From Synechocystis sp. LKSZ1 (GTDB lineage Bacteria > Cyanobacteriota > Cyanobacteriia > Cyanobacteriales > Microcystaceae), in contig NZ_AP031572.1 in assembly GCF_040436315.1 (NCBI RefSeq), positions 1,984,001-2,048,000 of the forward strand: DNA of 64,000 nucleotides. Reading direction: 5' to 3'. The notes under the pieces were generated by a model. The model was not told the origin of the DNA, did not search any database, and saw only the letters and a list, made by a program, of their open reading frames with translations. Of the stretch, positions 27,953-38,417 are shown piece after piece. The position numbers and the translations under genes were made by a program. Position 1 is the first letter of the stretch; each line of letters begins with the position of its first letter.

Positions 27953-30220
27953 TTATTTTAGATAATGACCTGTGGCAGACTTGAACTGCCTTAATCGCAG
28001 AGCATTAGTGACAACAGAAACCGAGCTAAATGCCATGGCAGCTCCCGCAATAATAGGACTCAGTAGCCAACCTGAAATCGGGTAGAGAATGCCTGCGGCA
28101 ATTGGAATTCCAGCTACATTGTAAATGAAAGCGAAGAACAGGTTTTGTTGAATGTTACGAATCGTCGCATGACTTAATTGAATCGCTGTCACAATACCTT
28201 GTAAATCACCAGAGATGAGGGTAATGTCACTAGCCGCCATAGCCACATCAGTGCCTGTTCCGATAGCCATGCCGACATCTGCTTGGGCCAGGGCCGGTGC
28301 ATCGTTAATCCCATCGCCAACCATAGCCACAACTTTACCTTCCAACTGGAGATGTTCGATGGTGGCAGACTTTTGTTCAGGGCGGACTTCTGCAAGGACT
28401 CGCTCAATGCCAACTTCACGGGCAATGACATTGGCAGTACGCTGATTATCGCCCGTCAGCATCACAACTTCCAGTCCCATTTTTTGCAAGGTACGAATGA
28501 CGGCGATAGAAGACGGTTTGACGGCATCGGTAATTCCCATCAGGCCCTCTACTTTTTGATCTACGGCTATCCAGACAACAGTTTTGCCCAAATATTCCAG
28601 TTCGTCCCACGGTTGTTGCAGTGCGCTGGTATCAATTCCCAACTCTTTCATCCAACGGTGTGTACCCATTTGGACTAAGTGCTTAGCCACATAGCCTTGA
28701 ATGCCACTGCCAGCAATGGCTTCAAACGCCTGGACAGCAGCTAACTCCGCACCTTGAGCTTGAGCGTATTGCACCACAGCTTCTGCCAGGGGATGTTCTG
28801 AATTTCGTTCTACTGATGCCGCTAGACCGAGCAGCTTGAGTTCATTCTGATGACCGGTACCTTTGGCAGTGATGTAATCAGTAACCGTCGGTTTTCCTTG
28901 GGTAATAGTGCCTGTTTTATCGAGAACAATCGTTTGTAGTTTATGCGCTAATTCCAGGCTTTCAGCTCCTTTAATTAAAATGCCATGCTCTGCACCTTTT
29001 CCAGTGCCTACCATAATAGAAGTCGGCGTTGCCAAACCCAGCGCACAGGGACAGGCAATAATCAGGACACCAACCGTCGTAATCAATGCTATGGTCACAT
29101 TACCCATGAGATTGAACCAGACGATAAAGGTGAAAATAGCGATCGCAATCACCGCTGGCACAAACCATCCTGTCACTTGATCCGCCAGACGTTGAATAGG
29201 CGCTTTTGAGCCTTGGGCTTGCTGTACTAATTTGACGATTTGAGCCAGGAAGGTATCTTTGCCAATCCGCGTTGCCCGAAACTGAAAGCTACCGGTTTTA
29301 TTGATCGTAGCGCCAATCACTTCATCCCCAGGATATTTCTTAACTGGTACACTTTCACCGGTCACCATTGCTTCATCGATGGTCGAGGAACCCTCTATAA
29401 TTTCACCATCGACTGGAATCTTTTCACCGGGACGAACCAGCAGAATATCACCAACAATAACGTTAGCAATGGGAATATCAACGGCTTGTCCGTTACGCAT
29501 GACCCGCGCGGTCTTGGCCTGTAATCCCATCAGCTTACGAATCGCCTCTGAAGTTTGGCCTTTAGCTCGGTTTTCTAGTAAGCGCCCGACCAGAATCAGC
29601 GTAATGATCACAGCGGCAGCTTCAAAATACACCTCTGGTAAAAGGCCCTGAGCGATAAACCACTGGGAAAAGAAAGTAGGAAATAAAGAGTATAAATAGG
29701 CGGCTCCCGTTCCGACAGCGACCAGGGTATCCATCGTAGCGGTATGGCGCTTTAGGGCTTTCCAGGCGTTAATAAAAAATCCATTCCCCGCCCAAAGTAA
29801 GACGGGAGTGGTGAGAACCAGTTGGAACCAAGGATGATGTAACCAGAAGGGGATAAAGGGAATTGATACCCCTATCATCGCTGGTAATGAGCCAATAACC
29901 AGAATAGTACTGATGATACCACTCATCCAAATTTTACGAGTTAATAGTTGCTGTTCAAGCTGGTGTTCACGTCGTTCGGCATCATCTTCAGTCGCTAGAA
30001 CATCTTCTTGCATTGGTTGAGCTGAATAACCTGCGGTATTGACGGCTGTCTGAAGAGTGGTAACATCCGTTTTAGTCGGATCGTAACTGACAGAGGCTTG
30101 CTCGGCTCCAAAGTTGACACTGCACGTTTCTACTCCAGGGACAGAACGAATGGCCTCTTCAATGTGACGGGCACAGGAGGCACAATTCATCCCTTTTAAT
30201 TTTAAGGTTATACTTTCCAT
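27953..30220 (-). CDS. copA: Copper-translocating P1B-type ATPase
   Basis: 755 aa. It exports Cu(I) (or Ag(I)) from the cytoplasm, coupled to ATP. One N-terminal heavy-metal domain with GMNCASC (Cys 13 and 16), eight membrane helices, the CPC motif in [15 protein letters not shown], phosphorylation site DKTGT, the HP locus SEHPLAEAV and hinge [10 protein letters not shown] are all present. A perfect AGGAGG is 5 bases before the ATG. It heads an operon with the small membrane protein, cupredoxin and lipoprotein. Complete, with no missing key residue. Confidence 0.95.
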   Translation of the reverse strand: MESITLKLKGMNCASCARHIEEAIRSVPGVETCSVNFGAEQASVSYDPTKTDVTTLQTAVNTAGYSAQPMQEDVLATEDDAERREHQLEQQLLTRKIWMSGIISTILVIGSLPAMIGVSIPFIPFWLHHPWFQLVLTTPVLLWAGNGFFINAWKALKRHTATMDTLVAVGTGAAYLYSLFPTFFSQWFIAQGLLPEVYFEAAAVIITLILVGRLLENRAKGQTSEAIRKLMGLQAKTARVMRNGQAVDIPIANVIVGDILLVRPGEKIPVDGEIIEGSSTIDEAMVTGESVPVKKYPGDEVIGATINKTGSFQFRATRIGKDTFLAQIVKLVQQAQGSKAPIQRLADQVTGWFVPAVIAIAIFTFIVWFNLMGNVTIALITTVGVLIIACPCALGLATPTSIMVGTGKGAEHGILIKGAESLELAHKLQTIVLDKTGTITQGKPTVTDYITAKGTGHQNELKLLGLAASVERNSEHPLAEAVVQYAQAQGAELAAVQAFEAIAGSGIQGYVAKHLVQMGTHRWMKELGIDTSALQQPWDELEYLGKTVVWIAVDQKVEGLMGITDAVKPSSIAVIRTLQKMGLEVVMLTGDNQRTANVIAREVGIERVLAEVRPEQKSATIEHLQLEGKVVAMVGDGINDAPALAQADVGMAIGTGTDVAMAASDITLISGDLQGIVTAIQLSHATIRNIQQNLFFAFIYNVAGIPIAAGILYPISGWLLSPIIAGAAMAFSSVSVVTNALRLRQFKSATGHYLK

Positions 30221-30321
30221 ATCAGCCTCCTATCTATCGAGTATTTTACTAAGAAAATAATCTTGAATAAAAGTAAAAGTATGACTGGAGTGAAATTTAG
30301 TTTTTACTTGAAAAGAAATAT

Positions 30322-33300
30322 TCATAAACTGGTTTTAGTTAGGTGGTGTAGATGAGAAGTTTCTACTGTAGAGGAGGGGAGAGTAGGACGCAAAAAGCGT
30401 CCAAAGTAGGCATACAGAGCAGGCAATATCATTAAGGTCAAAGCAGTAGAAGTAAAAAGTCCTCCTAAAACTACTACGGCCAGGGGTTGAAGAATTTCTT
30501 TACCGGCCCCCATTCCTAAGGTCAGGGGTAGCATTCCTAAGGCAGAGGTGAGGGCCGTCATTAAAATTGCAACTAATCTTTCCTGAGAGCCTTCAGTAAT
30601 TACTTGAGCCAGAGGCAACGCCAGGGCAAATTTTTGATTGTAGTTATCTACCAGTAAGAGGCCATTACGAACTGCTACACCAAAAAGGGTAATAAAGCCG
30701 ACAAGAGACGCTACGGAAATGACGCCTCCAGTCATAGCGATTGCCAAAATACCTCCTGCTATAGCCAGGGGTAAGTTGACCATGATCATTAGGGTTGCCG
30801 GTAAAGATTTGACGGCAAAATACATCAAAATGGTGATGATAATAACTGCTAGCAATCCAAAAACGAAGAGATTTTGACTAGCCCTTTCTTCCGATTCAAA
30901 CTGGCCGCCATACTGAAGAAAGTAACCCGCAGGTAGAGATACTTGAGCTTTAACCTGAGTTTGGATGTCATTGATCACAGACCGTAAATCTCGACCCTTG
31001 ACGTTAGCAGAAACGACAATCAGTCGGGAGACATTTTCTCGGTTAATGGTGTTGGGCCCTGTGCCAGAGCGAATCTGAGCCACTTGGGCGAGGGGAATTT
31101 TTATACCGCTGGGGGTATCGACTAACAAATTACTAATCGTTTCTAGATTATTGCGGGCATCTGCTTTAAGCCATACCAGTAAATCAAATAATTGTTGGTC
31201 TTGGAGGACTTGAGAGACGACTTTGCCATTGAGGGCCGTTTCGACAAGACGAGCCAATTGTCCCACGCTCAGCCCATAACGTCCTGCTGCCTGCCGGTCA
31301 AACTGAATTTGCACCTGACGGACGGGGACTTGGGGTTCAAGTTGTAGGTCAACGAGACCGGGAATCTCCGCCATAACCGTTTCTACGGATTTTCCTAGGG
31401 TTCGCAGTTGGGCTAAGTCGGGGCCAAAGATCTTAACCGCAATCGCACTCCTGACCCCTGATAGCACCTCATCCATACGATGGGAAATAAAGCCGCCAAT
31501 GTTGGGAGCAACACCAGGAATTTTGTTAAATTCGTTGCGTAGGGTTTCGACACTGCCTTCCCTATCTGCGATTCCTGCATCACTGAGTTCTACATCTAGA
31601 TGGCCTAAATTAACGCCACCCGCATCTCCATCCCCTGGAGCACGGCCGGAGCGCAATTGTACAGTACTGAAACGAGGATCATCTTTAAGAGCATCTTGTA
31701 AGGCAAAACCAACTCGATTCGTCGCTTCGAGGGAACTGCCCGGATAGAGCAACAGAGCATTCACCAAAGAGCGTTCCTGAAATTCAGGTAGAAAAACACG
31801 CCCCATACTGGGGACTAGACTCAGGGAAAAAACAAATAAGGCGATCGCCGCACAGATAATCCAACGGGGACGGCGAATACTCAGTTGCAGTAACGGTTGA
31901 TAAATCCGTTGGCAAATGCGAGCTAACCAAGTTTCATCGCTGGGTAAACGGCAAGGGGCCAAAAGCAAGGCACAGAGGGCCGGGGAAAGGGTCAGCGCCA
32001 CCAGGGTAGAAGCCAAAATAGAGACTAAATAAGCCAATCCCATGGGGGCAAAAATCCGTCCTTCTACCCCCGTTAGACTAAAAATGGGGGCAAACACAAC
32101 GGCAATAATGACGGTAGAAAAAATGACACTGGTGCGGACTTCGACGGAGGTATCATAAACCACTTGAAAGGGATGCTTGGGATTCCCCTGGGCCTGGTTG
32201 TGGCGCAGACCTCGATAGCAATTTTCCATATCTACAATGGAGTCATCTACCACAGAGCCAATTGCCACGGCTAACCCTCCTAGAGTCATGGTATTAATAC
32301 CTTGGCCAAACCAGCCCAAAATCATCATGCCAATCAGAATCGATAGGGGAATGGCACTAAGGGTAATAACGGCGGTGCGCCAATTCATTAAAAACATCAG
32401 CATAACCACCGCCACAATAATAATGCCGTCCCGCAGGGAATCTCGGACATTGGCGATCGCGGCTTCAATAAAACTTTCCTGCCGAAACGTAACCTGGAGA
32501 TTAACGCCTGGGGGCAGGGCCGCTTTTACCTCCGCCATCGCCTTTTCTACCGCCTTCGTCACCGTGGGGGTATCAGCTTGGGGTTGTTTATCAATGACGA
32601 GAACCACGGCCCGTTGTCCATCGACACTGCCATCTCCCCTCGCTAAAGCTGGGCCAATGGTCACTTCTGCCACATCCCTGAGCAGAATCGGTTTACCATC
32701 TTGGGCTGTCACCACAGAATCAGCTAATTGGGAGAGATTTTCGACTCGTCCCAGCCCCCGAATCACCTGTTCTTGATCAGAAGTTAATAAAAAACCGCCA
32801 GGTGCATTGACATTGGCCTGCTCCACCGCGTCTGTTACCTGTTGCAGAGAAACATTAAACGCTTTTAAACGAATGGGATCGACCAAAACTTGATACTGCT
32901 TCACCTCTCCCCCGTAGGCCACTACTTGAGAGACTCCGGGGACAGCCAAAATTTGATTGGTAATTTCCCGATCCACCCGCCGCCGTACTTCCATCAGGTT
33001 AGCTTGAGGGTTGTTTGCCGACCTATCGACTGTTAAGGCATACATCAAAATGGTGCTAATGGGAGAAGATACCGGAGAAATTTTGGGCTCCTCCGCCCCT
33101 GCGGGCAATTTATTTCGAGCAGATTGTAGTCGTTCTGTGACTAATTGTCTGGCACGATAAATGTCTGTATTATCCGTAAAAATGGCTTTCACGACGGAAA
33201 TACCCACTGCTGAGGAAGACCGCACCATTTCCACACCAGGGGTGCCATTAACAGCACTTTCAATGGGGAGAGTAATTAAGGTTTCTACTTCTTCCGGCGC

Positions 33301-33468
33301 TAAGCCTGGAGCTTCGGTTTGAATCTCTACCTGAGGTGGGGCAAAGGGCGGAAAAACATCTAGGGGCATCCGGGTGAGGTTATAGCTCCCTAAGAGAGTG
33401 ACCATAATGGCCCCGATAACCACTAGCCAGCGTTGGGCGATGGACCACTTGAGGATGGTATTGAGCAT
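30322..33468 (-). CDS. cusA: Heavy-metal efflux RND transporter (CusA/CzcA family; CopA of Synechocystis copBAC)
   Basis: 1048 aa inner-membrane pump using proton motive force. Twelve helices in the RND pattern, with two large periplasmic loops (about 35-335 and 555-865). The motif GGLAVAIGSVVDDSIVDMENC in helix 4 carries the Asp residues of the proton relay. PSMGRVFLPEFQERS and the Met/Glu-rich periplasmic parts fit the metal-efflux branch. It lies 54 bases downstream of the adaptor gene, on the same transcript. The genetic context points to copper/silver. Confidence 0.94.
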   Translation of the reverse strand: MLNTILKWSIAQRWLVVIGAIMVTLLGSYNLTRMPLDVFPPFAPPQVEIQTEAPGLAPEEVETLITLPIESAVNGTPGVEMVRSSSAVGISVVKAIFTDNTDIYRARQLVTERLQSARNKLPAGAEEPKISPVSSPISTILMYALTVDRSANNPQANLMEVRRRVDREITNQILAVPGVSQVVAYGGEVKQYQVLVDPIRLKAFNVSLQQVTDAVEQANVNAPGGFLLTSDQEQVIRGLGRVENLSQLADSVVTAQDGKPILLRDVAEVTIGPALARGDGSVDGQRAVVLVIDKQPQADTPTVTKAVEKAMAEVKAALPPGVNLQVTFRQESFIEAAIANVRDSLRDGIIIVAVVMLMFLMNWRTAVITLSAIPLSILIGMMILGWFGQGINTMTLGGLAVAIGSVVDDSIVDMENCYRGLRHNQAQGNPKHPFQVVYDTSVEVRTSVIFSTVIIAVVFAPIFSLTGVEGRIFAPMGLAYLVSILASTLVALTLSPALCALLLAPCRLPSDETWLARICQRIYQPLLQLSIRRPRWIICAAIALFVFSLSLVPSMGRVFLPEFQERSLVNALLLYPGSSLEATNRVGFALQDALKDDPRFSTVQLRSGRAPGDGDAGGVNLGHLDVELSDAGIADREGSVETLRNEFNKIPGVAPNIGGFISHRMDEVLSGVRSAIAVKIFGPDLAQLRTLGKSVETVMAEIPGLVDLQLEPQVPVRQVQIQFDRQAAGRYGLSVGQLARLVETALNGKVVSQVLQDQQLFDLLVWLKADARNNLETISNLLVDTPSGIKIPLAQVAQIRSGTGPNTINRENVSRLIVVSANVKGRDLRSVINDIQTQVKAQVSLPAGYFLQYGGQFESEERASQNLFVFGLLAVIIITILMYFAVKSLPATLMIMVNLPLAIAGGILAIAMTGGVISVASLVGFITLFGVAVRNGLLLVDNYNQKFALALPLAQVITEGSQERLVAILMTALTSALGMLPLTLGMGAGKEILQPLAVVVLGGLFTSTALTLMILPALYAYFGRFLRPTLPSSTVETSHLHHLTKTSL

Positions 33469-33522
33469 TCACTTCTTAAGTAATAGTAAGGGTTAATATA
33501 TTTCCTGTATCTGCCGGGGGAT

Positions 33523-35160
33523 TTAGGAAAAGTCCTGGTGGGAAGAGGTCTCAATCAGCACTTCTTGGGCTTGCAGGCATTGCCCATCCGGGTTTGGTGT
33601 TAAGGATTGCTCCTGCAAGGATTGGTTTTGTTGGCGTTTTCCCCAGAAGCTACCGGCCCAAAATAGTCCAGCGGCGCTTACCACACCTCCCAGGAGTAGA
33701 GGCCACCCCGTCACCATTGAGACTGACTGACTAGATTCCAGTTTGGGTGAGGGGTTGTCAGCGACCTCTGTCTGCTCTGGTTTCTTACCTCGCAATGATT
33801 GGGCATAGAGTTGACTAGCCCGTTGGGTAACCACTAAATCTCCGGCAAACAAACCATCTTTGATTTCCACCCAATCCCCGGAAACTTGTCCGAGGGTGAC
33901 GGTAATGGGTTCAAAGACATTGCCATTTTGGACAAAAACAAGAGTTTGCTGATCGTTGGTTTTGACGATAGCCGATTGCGGAACCGCTAGCACAGGAGTT
34001 GGTGTGCGGTCAGTTAAGACGTCTAATTCTACGAAAAGACCGGGCTTTAGCTGACCGTCAGAATTATCTAGGGTCGCCTTAACTGGAATAACACGACTCT
34101 CTCCTTCCACCACTGATCCTATTTGGTTAATTTGTCCCGTAAAGGTTTGTTGAGGTGAGCTACTGACCCAGCCTCGAAGTCGCTGTCCTTGGCGAATTTT
34201 AGGTAGGTCTTTTTCGTAGATATTGATGGCTACCTGGACTTGTTGACTATTAACAATGCTAACAATGGATTCGCCAGCATCTTGTCGGGATTCTCCCACT
34301 TTCACTTCATGTTCTGGGGTACTAGCGGGATCGAGAATAACCCCGGCCATGGGGGCCTTGACTAGAATCGTGCTGTCGGCCCTGGCATTGGTTCCCAGTT
34401 GTTGTAGGCGAGTTTGATAGGTTTGTTCGCTTAAGGTGACTTGTTTTTGGGCCGTCTTGAGGGCCGATTGGGCCCGTTGCAATTGGGCTTGGGCTTCGGT
34501 CACGGGCAAACGACTTTGAGCCCTGGTTAAATCTGCCTTGGCCTTGGCTAGAGCTACTTCCGATTCTAGAAATTGACGACGGGGCAAGGCGCCATTGACT
34601 TCCAGTTCCCGGTCTCGGTCGTAACGTTCTTGGGCAAATTCTTTGGCAATGCGGGCTTCTGCGATTTCACTCTGGGCAAGCCGTTGCTGTTGACGGTAGT
34701 TTTCCTGGGCCAATCTCAGGTCTGCCTGGGCCTGTTCAACGGCGGCCATCGCCGAGTTACGTCGGTCTAGGGCAGTGGTGCGGAGTTCGGCTAATTCAGC
34801 GCTAGTCATAACAGCTATTGGTTGGCCTGCCTTTACCCTTTCCCCTGGATTTACCAGCAATTTGAGTAATTTTCCCCCTACAGGCATCGTGACTTCGACT
34901 CGTTGTTGAGGTAGGGTTTCAATTTGGCCGGTTGCTCTCAGACCAGTCATCAGGGAACGAGGCTGTAAAGAGTCCACTTGAATGCCTAGACGACGGATAG
35001 TGTCAGCATCGAGAGTAATCCCTTGGGCCGATTGAGCCGATTCACTTTGGTGAAATTCATCCCCATGGCCAGCATGAGCGAAGGTTGCCTTGGGAGACAA
35101 TACCAATAGTCCCAAAATGAGGGGAAAAGCCCAACTTCGAGTAAGCATCTGATTTGGCAT
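33523..35160 (-). CDS. cusB: RND efflux periplasmic adaptor (CusB/CzcB family)
   Basis: 545 aa from the ATG at 35160, giving MPNQMLTRSWAF and a clean signal peptide that ends before HAGHGDEFH, a metal-binding-like His stretch. A lipoyl half (LVNPGERVKAGQPIAVM), a long coiled coil (about 130-255), a barrel domain and a C-terminal membrane helix (LLLGGVVSAAGLFWAGSF), which is unusual for a CusB, follow in order. The reading frame extends to 35211, but a CopR-type box lies at 35202-35218, which argues that translation starts at 35160 or 35148. It is followed by cusA. Confidence 0.9.
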   Translation of the reverse strand: MPNQMLTRSWAFPLILGLLVLSPKATFAHAGHGDEFHQSESAQSAQGITLDADTIRRLGIQVDSLQPRSLMTGLRATGQIETLPQQRVEVTMPVGGKLLKLLVNPGERVKAGQPIAVMTSAELAELRTTALDRRNSAMAAVEQAQADLRLAQENYRQQQRLAQSEIAEARIAKEFAQERYDRDRELEVNGALPRRQFLESEVALAKAKADLTRAQSRLPVTEAQAQLQRAQSALKTAQKQVTLSEQTYQTRLQQLGTNARADSTILVKAPMAGVILDPASTPEHEVKVGESRQDAGESIVSIVNSQQVQVAINIYEKDLPKIRQGQRLRGWVSSSPQQTFTGQINQIGSVVEGESRVIPVKATLDNSDGQLKPGLFVELDVLTDRTPTPVLAVPQSAIVKTNDQQTLVFVQNGNVFEPITVTLGQVSGDWVEIKDGLFAGDLVVTQRASQLYAQSLRGKKPEQTEVADNPSPKLESSQSVSMVTGWPLLLGGVVSAAGLFWAGSFWGKRQQNQSLQEQSLTPNPDGQCLQAQEVLIETSSHQDFS

Positions 35161-35201
35161 AGGACTCTGACAGCGCAATACTTGTAGTCTTTCACAGAAA
35201 T

Positions 35202-35218
35202 ATGAAACCAAGATGAAA
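35202..35218 (-). promoter_or_regulatory. CopR-type box upstream of cusBA
   Basis: On the minus strand the site reads TTTCAT-CTTGG-TTTCAT, a perfect direct repeat with 5-bp spacer. Synechocystis CopR is reported to bind TTCAT direct repeats of this spacing. It lies 42 bases upstream of the chosen cusB start. Confidence 0.7.
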
Positions 35219-35464
35219 TGGGGTTACGCCTGAGGGAGCAGTGCAGGGATCAGGAGCAATTGCACGATAAAGATACTGAGCGGGCCTTCGAGCTAATTCG
35301 CCTCAAGTCCCATAAATCACGCTTTTTTCAGCGCGGTTTGTTCGCTCTTTCCTTTATAAAATAAGGTTTTGACAATTTTGTTCCCCTTTAAGAGCTAAAG
35401 CAGAAGAACTGATTTTTTTCATACACATACAGCTATCTACCCGAATTTGTAACAAATCCAGAGA

Positions 35465-35481
35465 TTTCATCCGGATTTCAT
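35465..35481 (+). promoter_or_regulatory. CopR-type box upstream of the multicopper oxidase
   Basis: TTTCAT-CCGGA-TTTCAT, a perfect direct repeat with 5-bp spacer, 100-120 bases before the multicopper oxidase start. The 35161-35582 interval is the shared control region of two divergent copper operons, with one box facing each way. Confidence 0.7.
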
Positions 35482-35600
35482 TTTGTCCAGTCAAACTAGA
35501 AATGAACAACATGAGAAGTAAAGGTCATTTCTCTTTTCAGTGAGTTCACTGTCCAGGCGAGTTATTACTTGGTTTCACTCATGTGAATACTTTGTTGAGT

Positions 35601-37091
35601 ATGCATTCAATCAATCGTCGCAGGTTTCTTTTTCTCAGTGTGTGGACTGCCGGAGCAGTATTACTCACCCAGCTTAGTCGCAATTCCGTCTTAAGTCCCC
35701 AACTTCAGCAAGCAAGTGCGGCTCCATCTACAACCAGTAACAGCAGCTTGCTAGAAACCGTCCTGGAAGCTCGTCCTACTGCCATTCAACTGGGGCAACA
35801 ATGGGGTAACTTAATCACTTACAATGGGCAGATTCCTGGCCCTAGACTGGAAGCAAAGCCGGGAGATACGGTGCGAATCCGCTTCACAAATAGACTCCCC
35901 CAGGCAACAAATCTCCACTTTCATGGTTTGCATATTCCTCCGACTGGAAATGCTGACAATATCTTTTTGAGCGTCTCGCCTGGGGAAACTCAAACTTATG
36001 AATTCACACTCCCTAAAAATCATCCTGCCGGAACTTTCTACTACCATCCTCATTTGCATGAATTCGTTGCAGAACAAGTGTTTGGTGGCTTGGGTGGAAT
36101 TTTTGTTGTACGCGGAGAATTAGATGAAATTCCTGAAATCCAGGCAGCGAAAGAAGAGTTTTTATTTTTGAAAGACTTTGCGCTGAATGCCAACGGAGAA
36201 GTTCCACGGCCTAATCATATGGACTTAATGCGCGGGCGTGAAGGTTTGATTTTGACTGCTAATGGTCAGGTTAATCCTACTGTTACCATTCCCGCTAAAG
36301 GTTTGTTGCGGTTGCGGATCGTGAATGCTTCCACTTCTCGGTTTTACCGTCTGAGCTTGGAGAATCACCCGTTGTATTTAATTGCAACAGATGGTGGTGC
36401 GATCACTAAACCTGTCGAATTGCAAGAATTGCTCTTATCCCCCGGCGAACGAGCAGAAGTGCTCATTCAGGGGAATCGTTCACCGGGCAATTATCAGCTA
36501 CTCAGTCTACCCTACGATCGCGGCAATGGAATGGGGATGATGCGCGATGGAATGATGGGTGGTGGAATGATGAATAGCTCGTCATCTACATCTAATGCTT
36601 CGCAGGTAATTGCGACCTTAAGTTATCAAGACTATATCCCTCAACAATTGCCTTTACCAGAAAAACTAATTCCGGTTGAAACATTACCTCAACCTAGTAA
36701 AATCCGTCGAATTGAGATGTCAATGGCAATGGGCATGCAACCAGGGATGGGAATGCAAATTGCATTTCTCTTTAATGGTAAAACATTTGATATGAACCGC
36801 ATTGATGCAGCGGTGAAATTGGGCAGCGTTGAAGATTGGGAATTAGTGAATGTTGATCCAGATGGAATGGAACACTCATTTCACCTTCATACTAATCCTT
36901 TCCAGGTAATCAGTCGCAACGGTAAACCTGACCCCTATCAAGCTTGGGAAGATACCCTTCGGGTGCGGGCAAATGAAACAGTTCGGATTCGGATTCCATT
37001 TCGCAATTTTGCTGGAAAAGCAGTGTATCACTGTCATGTTCTAGATCATGAAGATCTTGGAATGATGGGGATTGTAGAAATGCAAGCATAA
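35601..37091 (+). CDS. Multicopper oxidase (CueO/laccase-like), Tat-exported
   Basis: 496 aa from the ATG at 35601 (a GTG at 35583 would add six residues). The twin-arginine region NRRRFLFLS predicts folded export. All four copper-binding motifs are present: HFHGLHIP, YYHPHLHEF, HSFHLHTNPF and YHCHVLDHEDLGMM, the last with the Cys/His/Met of the T1 site. A Met-rich insert (about 310-330, GMGMMRDGMMGGGMM) is typical of CueO-type cuprous oxidases. It likely oxidises periplasmic Cu(I) to Cu(II). Regulated by the CopR-type box upstream. Confidence 0.93.
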   Translation: MHSINRRRFLFLSVWTAGAVLLTQLSRNSVLSPQLQQASAAPSTTSNSSLLETVLEARPTAIQLGQQWGNLITYNGQIPGPRLEAKPGDTVRIRFTNRLPQATNLHFHGLHIPPTGNADNIFLSVSPGETQTYEFTLPKNHPAGTFYYHPHLHEFVAEQVFGGLGGIFVVRGELDEIPEIQAAKEEFLFLKDFALNANGEVPRPNHMDLMRGREGLILTANGQVNPTVTIPAKGLLRLRIVNASTSRFYRLSLENHPLYLIATDGGAITKPVELQELLLSPGERAEVLIQGNRSPGNYQLLSLPYDRGNGMGMMRDGMMGGGMMNSSSSTSNASQVIATLSYQDYIPQQLPLPEKLIPVETLPQPSKIRRIEMSMAMGMQPGMGMQIAFLFNGKTFDMNRIDAAVKLGSVEDWELVNVDPDGMEHSFHLHTNPFQVISRNGKPDPYQAWEDTLRVRANETVRIRIPFRNFAGKAVYHCHVLDHEDLGMMGIVEMQA

Positions 37092-37162
37092 GTCTTTACC
37101 AAATCTGTTCTTGTTGCAAAACTATCTTCGTTATGCTCAGTTCTGCCTTTCCCTTAAACTCA

Positions 37163-37179
37163 TTTCATCCTGGCTTCAT
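37163..37179 (+). promoter_or_regulatory. CopR-type box upstream of the DUF6803 gene
   Basis: TTTCAT-CCTGG-CTTCAT: one mismatch to the direct repeat found at the other three copper promoters, same 5-bp spacer, about 80 bases before the start of the following gene. Confidence 0.6.
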
Positions 37180-37259
37180 CCGAATCTGAAAAACTAATAA
37201 ATAGATAAATTTTCAGCCACTGATTTCCATAACGATCTTTATCAAAAGGAGTAACAAAA

Positions 37260-37748
37260 ATGGATATGACTCATTACATGGAATTGCTAGCAACAAATCA
37301 GCCCTGGAATCTCATCATTTTCATGGCAATTCCTGTTATTTTGGCAGAAACAATTGCCGTAACTGAACTCTACATTCTCTATACTCGCAACATCAAGGGA
37401 ATGATTAGAACAGTCAATAAAATTGCAGGGATTATTGCGGGTTTCTATTTTCTGATTGTGTTTTTACATTTGCTCTCAAAAGCTGTTATCCCCATCACTG
37501 CCTCAGGTCAATGGCGTACAGTTATTGATGTGATTGCGGTTAGCTTTTACTTGCTCGGTGTTATTCCTTTGTTTGGCATTACATTGCTGGAAATTGGTGC
37601 CATTTGGAAGAAAAAGAGTGAAGAATGGAAGTTAGGCGCACACGCAACGTTCGTTGCCATATTTCTGGTCGTCGCTCATATCGCAATGATTTTCGGCATG
37701 CTCAGTCCAGCTCTACTGTCCGGTGGGACACCCATGCATCAAATGTAG
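37260..37748 (+). CDS. DUF6803-like four-helix membrane protein
   Basis: 162 aa with four hydrophobic helices and Met/His clusters at both ends (MDMTHYMEL, GGTPMHQM). AAGGAG lies about 8 bases upstream of the ATG. Similar proteins occur in copper-resistance islands next to multicopper oxidases; function unknown. Its own CopR-type box links it to the copper regulon. The Met/His termini hint at copper handling in the membrane (inference). Confidence 0.65.
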   Translation: MDMTHYMELLATNQPWNLIIFMAIPVILAETIAVTELYILYTRNIKGMIRTVNKIAGIIAGFYFLIVFLHLLSKAVIPITASGQWRTVIDVIAVSFYLLGVIPLFGITLLEIGAIWKKKSEEWKLGAHATFVAIFLVVAHIAMIFGMLSPALLSGGTPMHQM

Positions 37749-37846
37749 TAAAAGATACGCGGATTTTGTTGGTCGAAGATGAACCCGATTTAGGAGTCGC
37801 AATTCAGCGAGTTTTGAAACACAATAAGTATATCAAAAACTATTAG
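37745..37846 (+). pseudogene. Remnant of a second CopR-like response regulator
   Basis: Directly after the DUF6803 stop the frame reads RILLVEDEPDLGVAIQRVLK before breaking off (KHNKYIKNY, stop). This is the first strand and helix of an OmpR-type receiver, close to the intact copR of the element (LLLVEDEPDLGMALEKAL) but not identical. There is no proper start and nothing beyond residue 30. It suggests a second copRS pair was once here and was deleted. Confidence 0.6.
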
Positions 37847-38417
37847 CAGAAGAATTGGAAAAATCTAAGCGATAGTAATCATGGACGATTGATAAACTCC
37901 ACTGCCCTCTTCTCAACTCATAGAAATTATACCAAATCTCTAAAGCCCGACTACATAACTAGACCCCACCCGTCCTACCCTTGCGAAGGGGAGGTGCCGT
38001 AGGCGGAGGGGTAAACATCTGTAGCCTTAATTTGGAGGATTGGTATTACTGATTATTCAAAGGCATAGACCGGAGATAGGCTTCCAAAGCATCCGTTACC
38101 AACTTATTGAAATTAACCCCCTGTTCCTGGGCAAAAAGGGCCGCTTGTCGATGGAGTTGACTTCCTATTGGATTTATGATGCTTAGGATGGGTTCTCAGT
38201 CCGGTTAATCGCTGTAATCTTTAATCTGTAAGCTTTCTAACCTTGGCGACCAAAATTTCTCCATTGCTATACAAGAGTGTGATTGGGCCTTTGCTGAAAT
38301 TACCCATTATGGCGTTAGTGGCCCAGTTGTTGTTGCACCAAAAATGATAGAAATGTTGCTAAGACTCTAGGGATTGGAAGTGCATAGTCAATCAACCCAG
38401 TTCAAGATGACATTTGA
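37847..38417. other. Gap with gene debris
   Basis: A 571-base stretch with no intact gene. At 37970-38015 is a C/G-rich hairpin-like piece (CTACCCTTGCGAAGGGGAGG). At 38046-38168 (minus) is a hicB fragment, listed separately. At 38218-38370 (plus) 50 codons without a start (ending APKMIEMLLRL) look protein-like but match nothing I recognise. The interval looks like scar tissue from deletions. Confidence 0.5.
38046..38168 (-). pseudogene. hicB antitoxin C-terminal fragment
   Basis: Reading leftward: SQLHRQAALFAQEQGVNFNK, then LVTDALEAYLRSMPLNNQ and a stop. It is a close copy of the C-terminal ribbon-helix-helix part of the intact HicB at 41687-42034 (KLHRQAALFAQEQGINLNK). No N-terminal half is present. 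A second, decayed hicAB-type locus is the likeliest origin. Confidence 0.75.

Noticed and set aside
38218-38370. A 50-codon frame ending APKMIEMLLRL
   Set aside because: It reads like protein but lacks a start codon and matches no family I know; kept only as debris in the gap entry.
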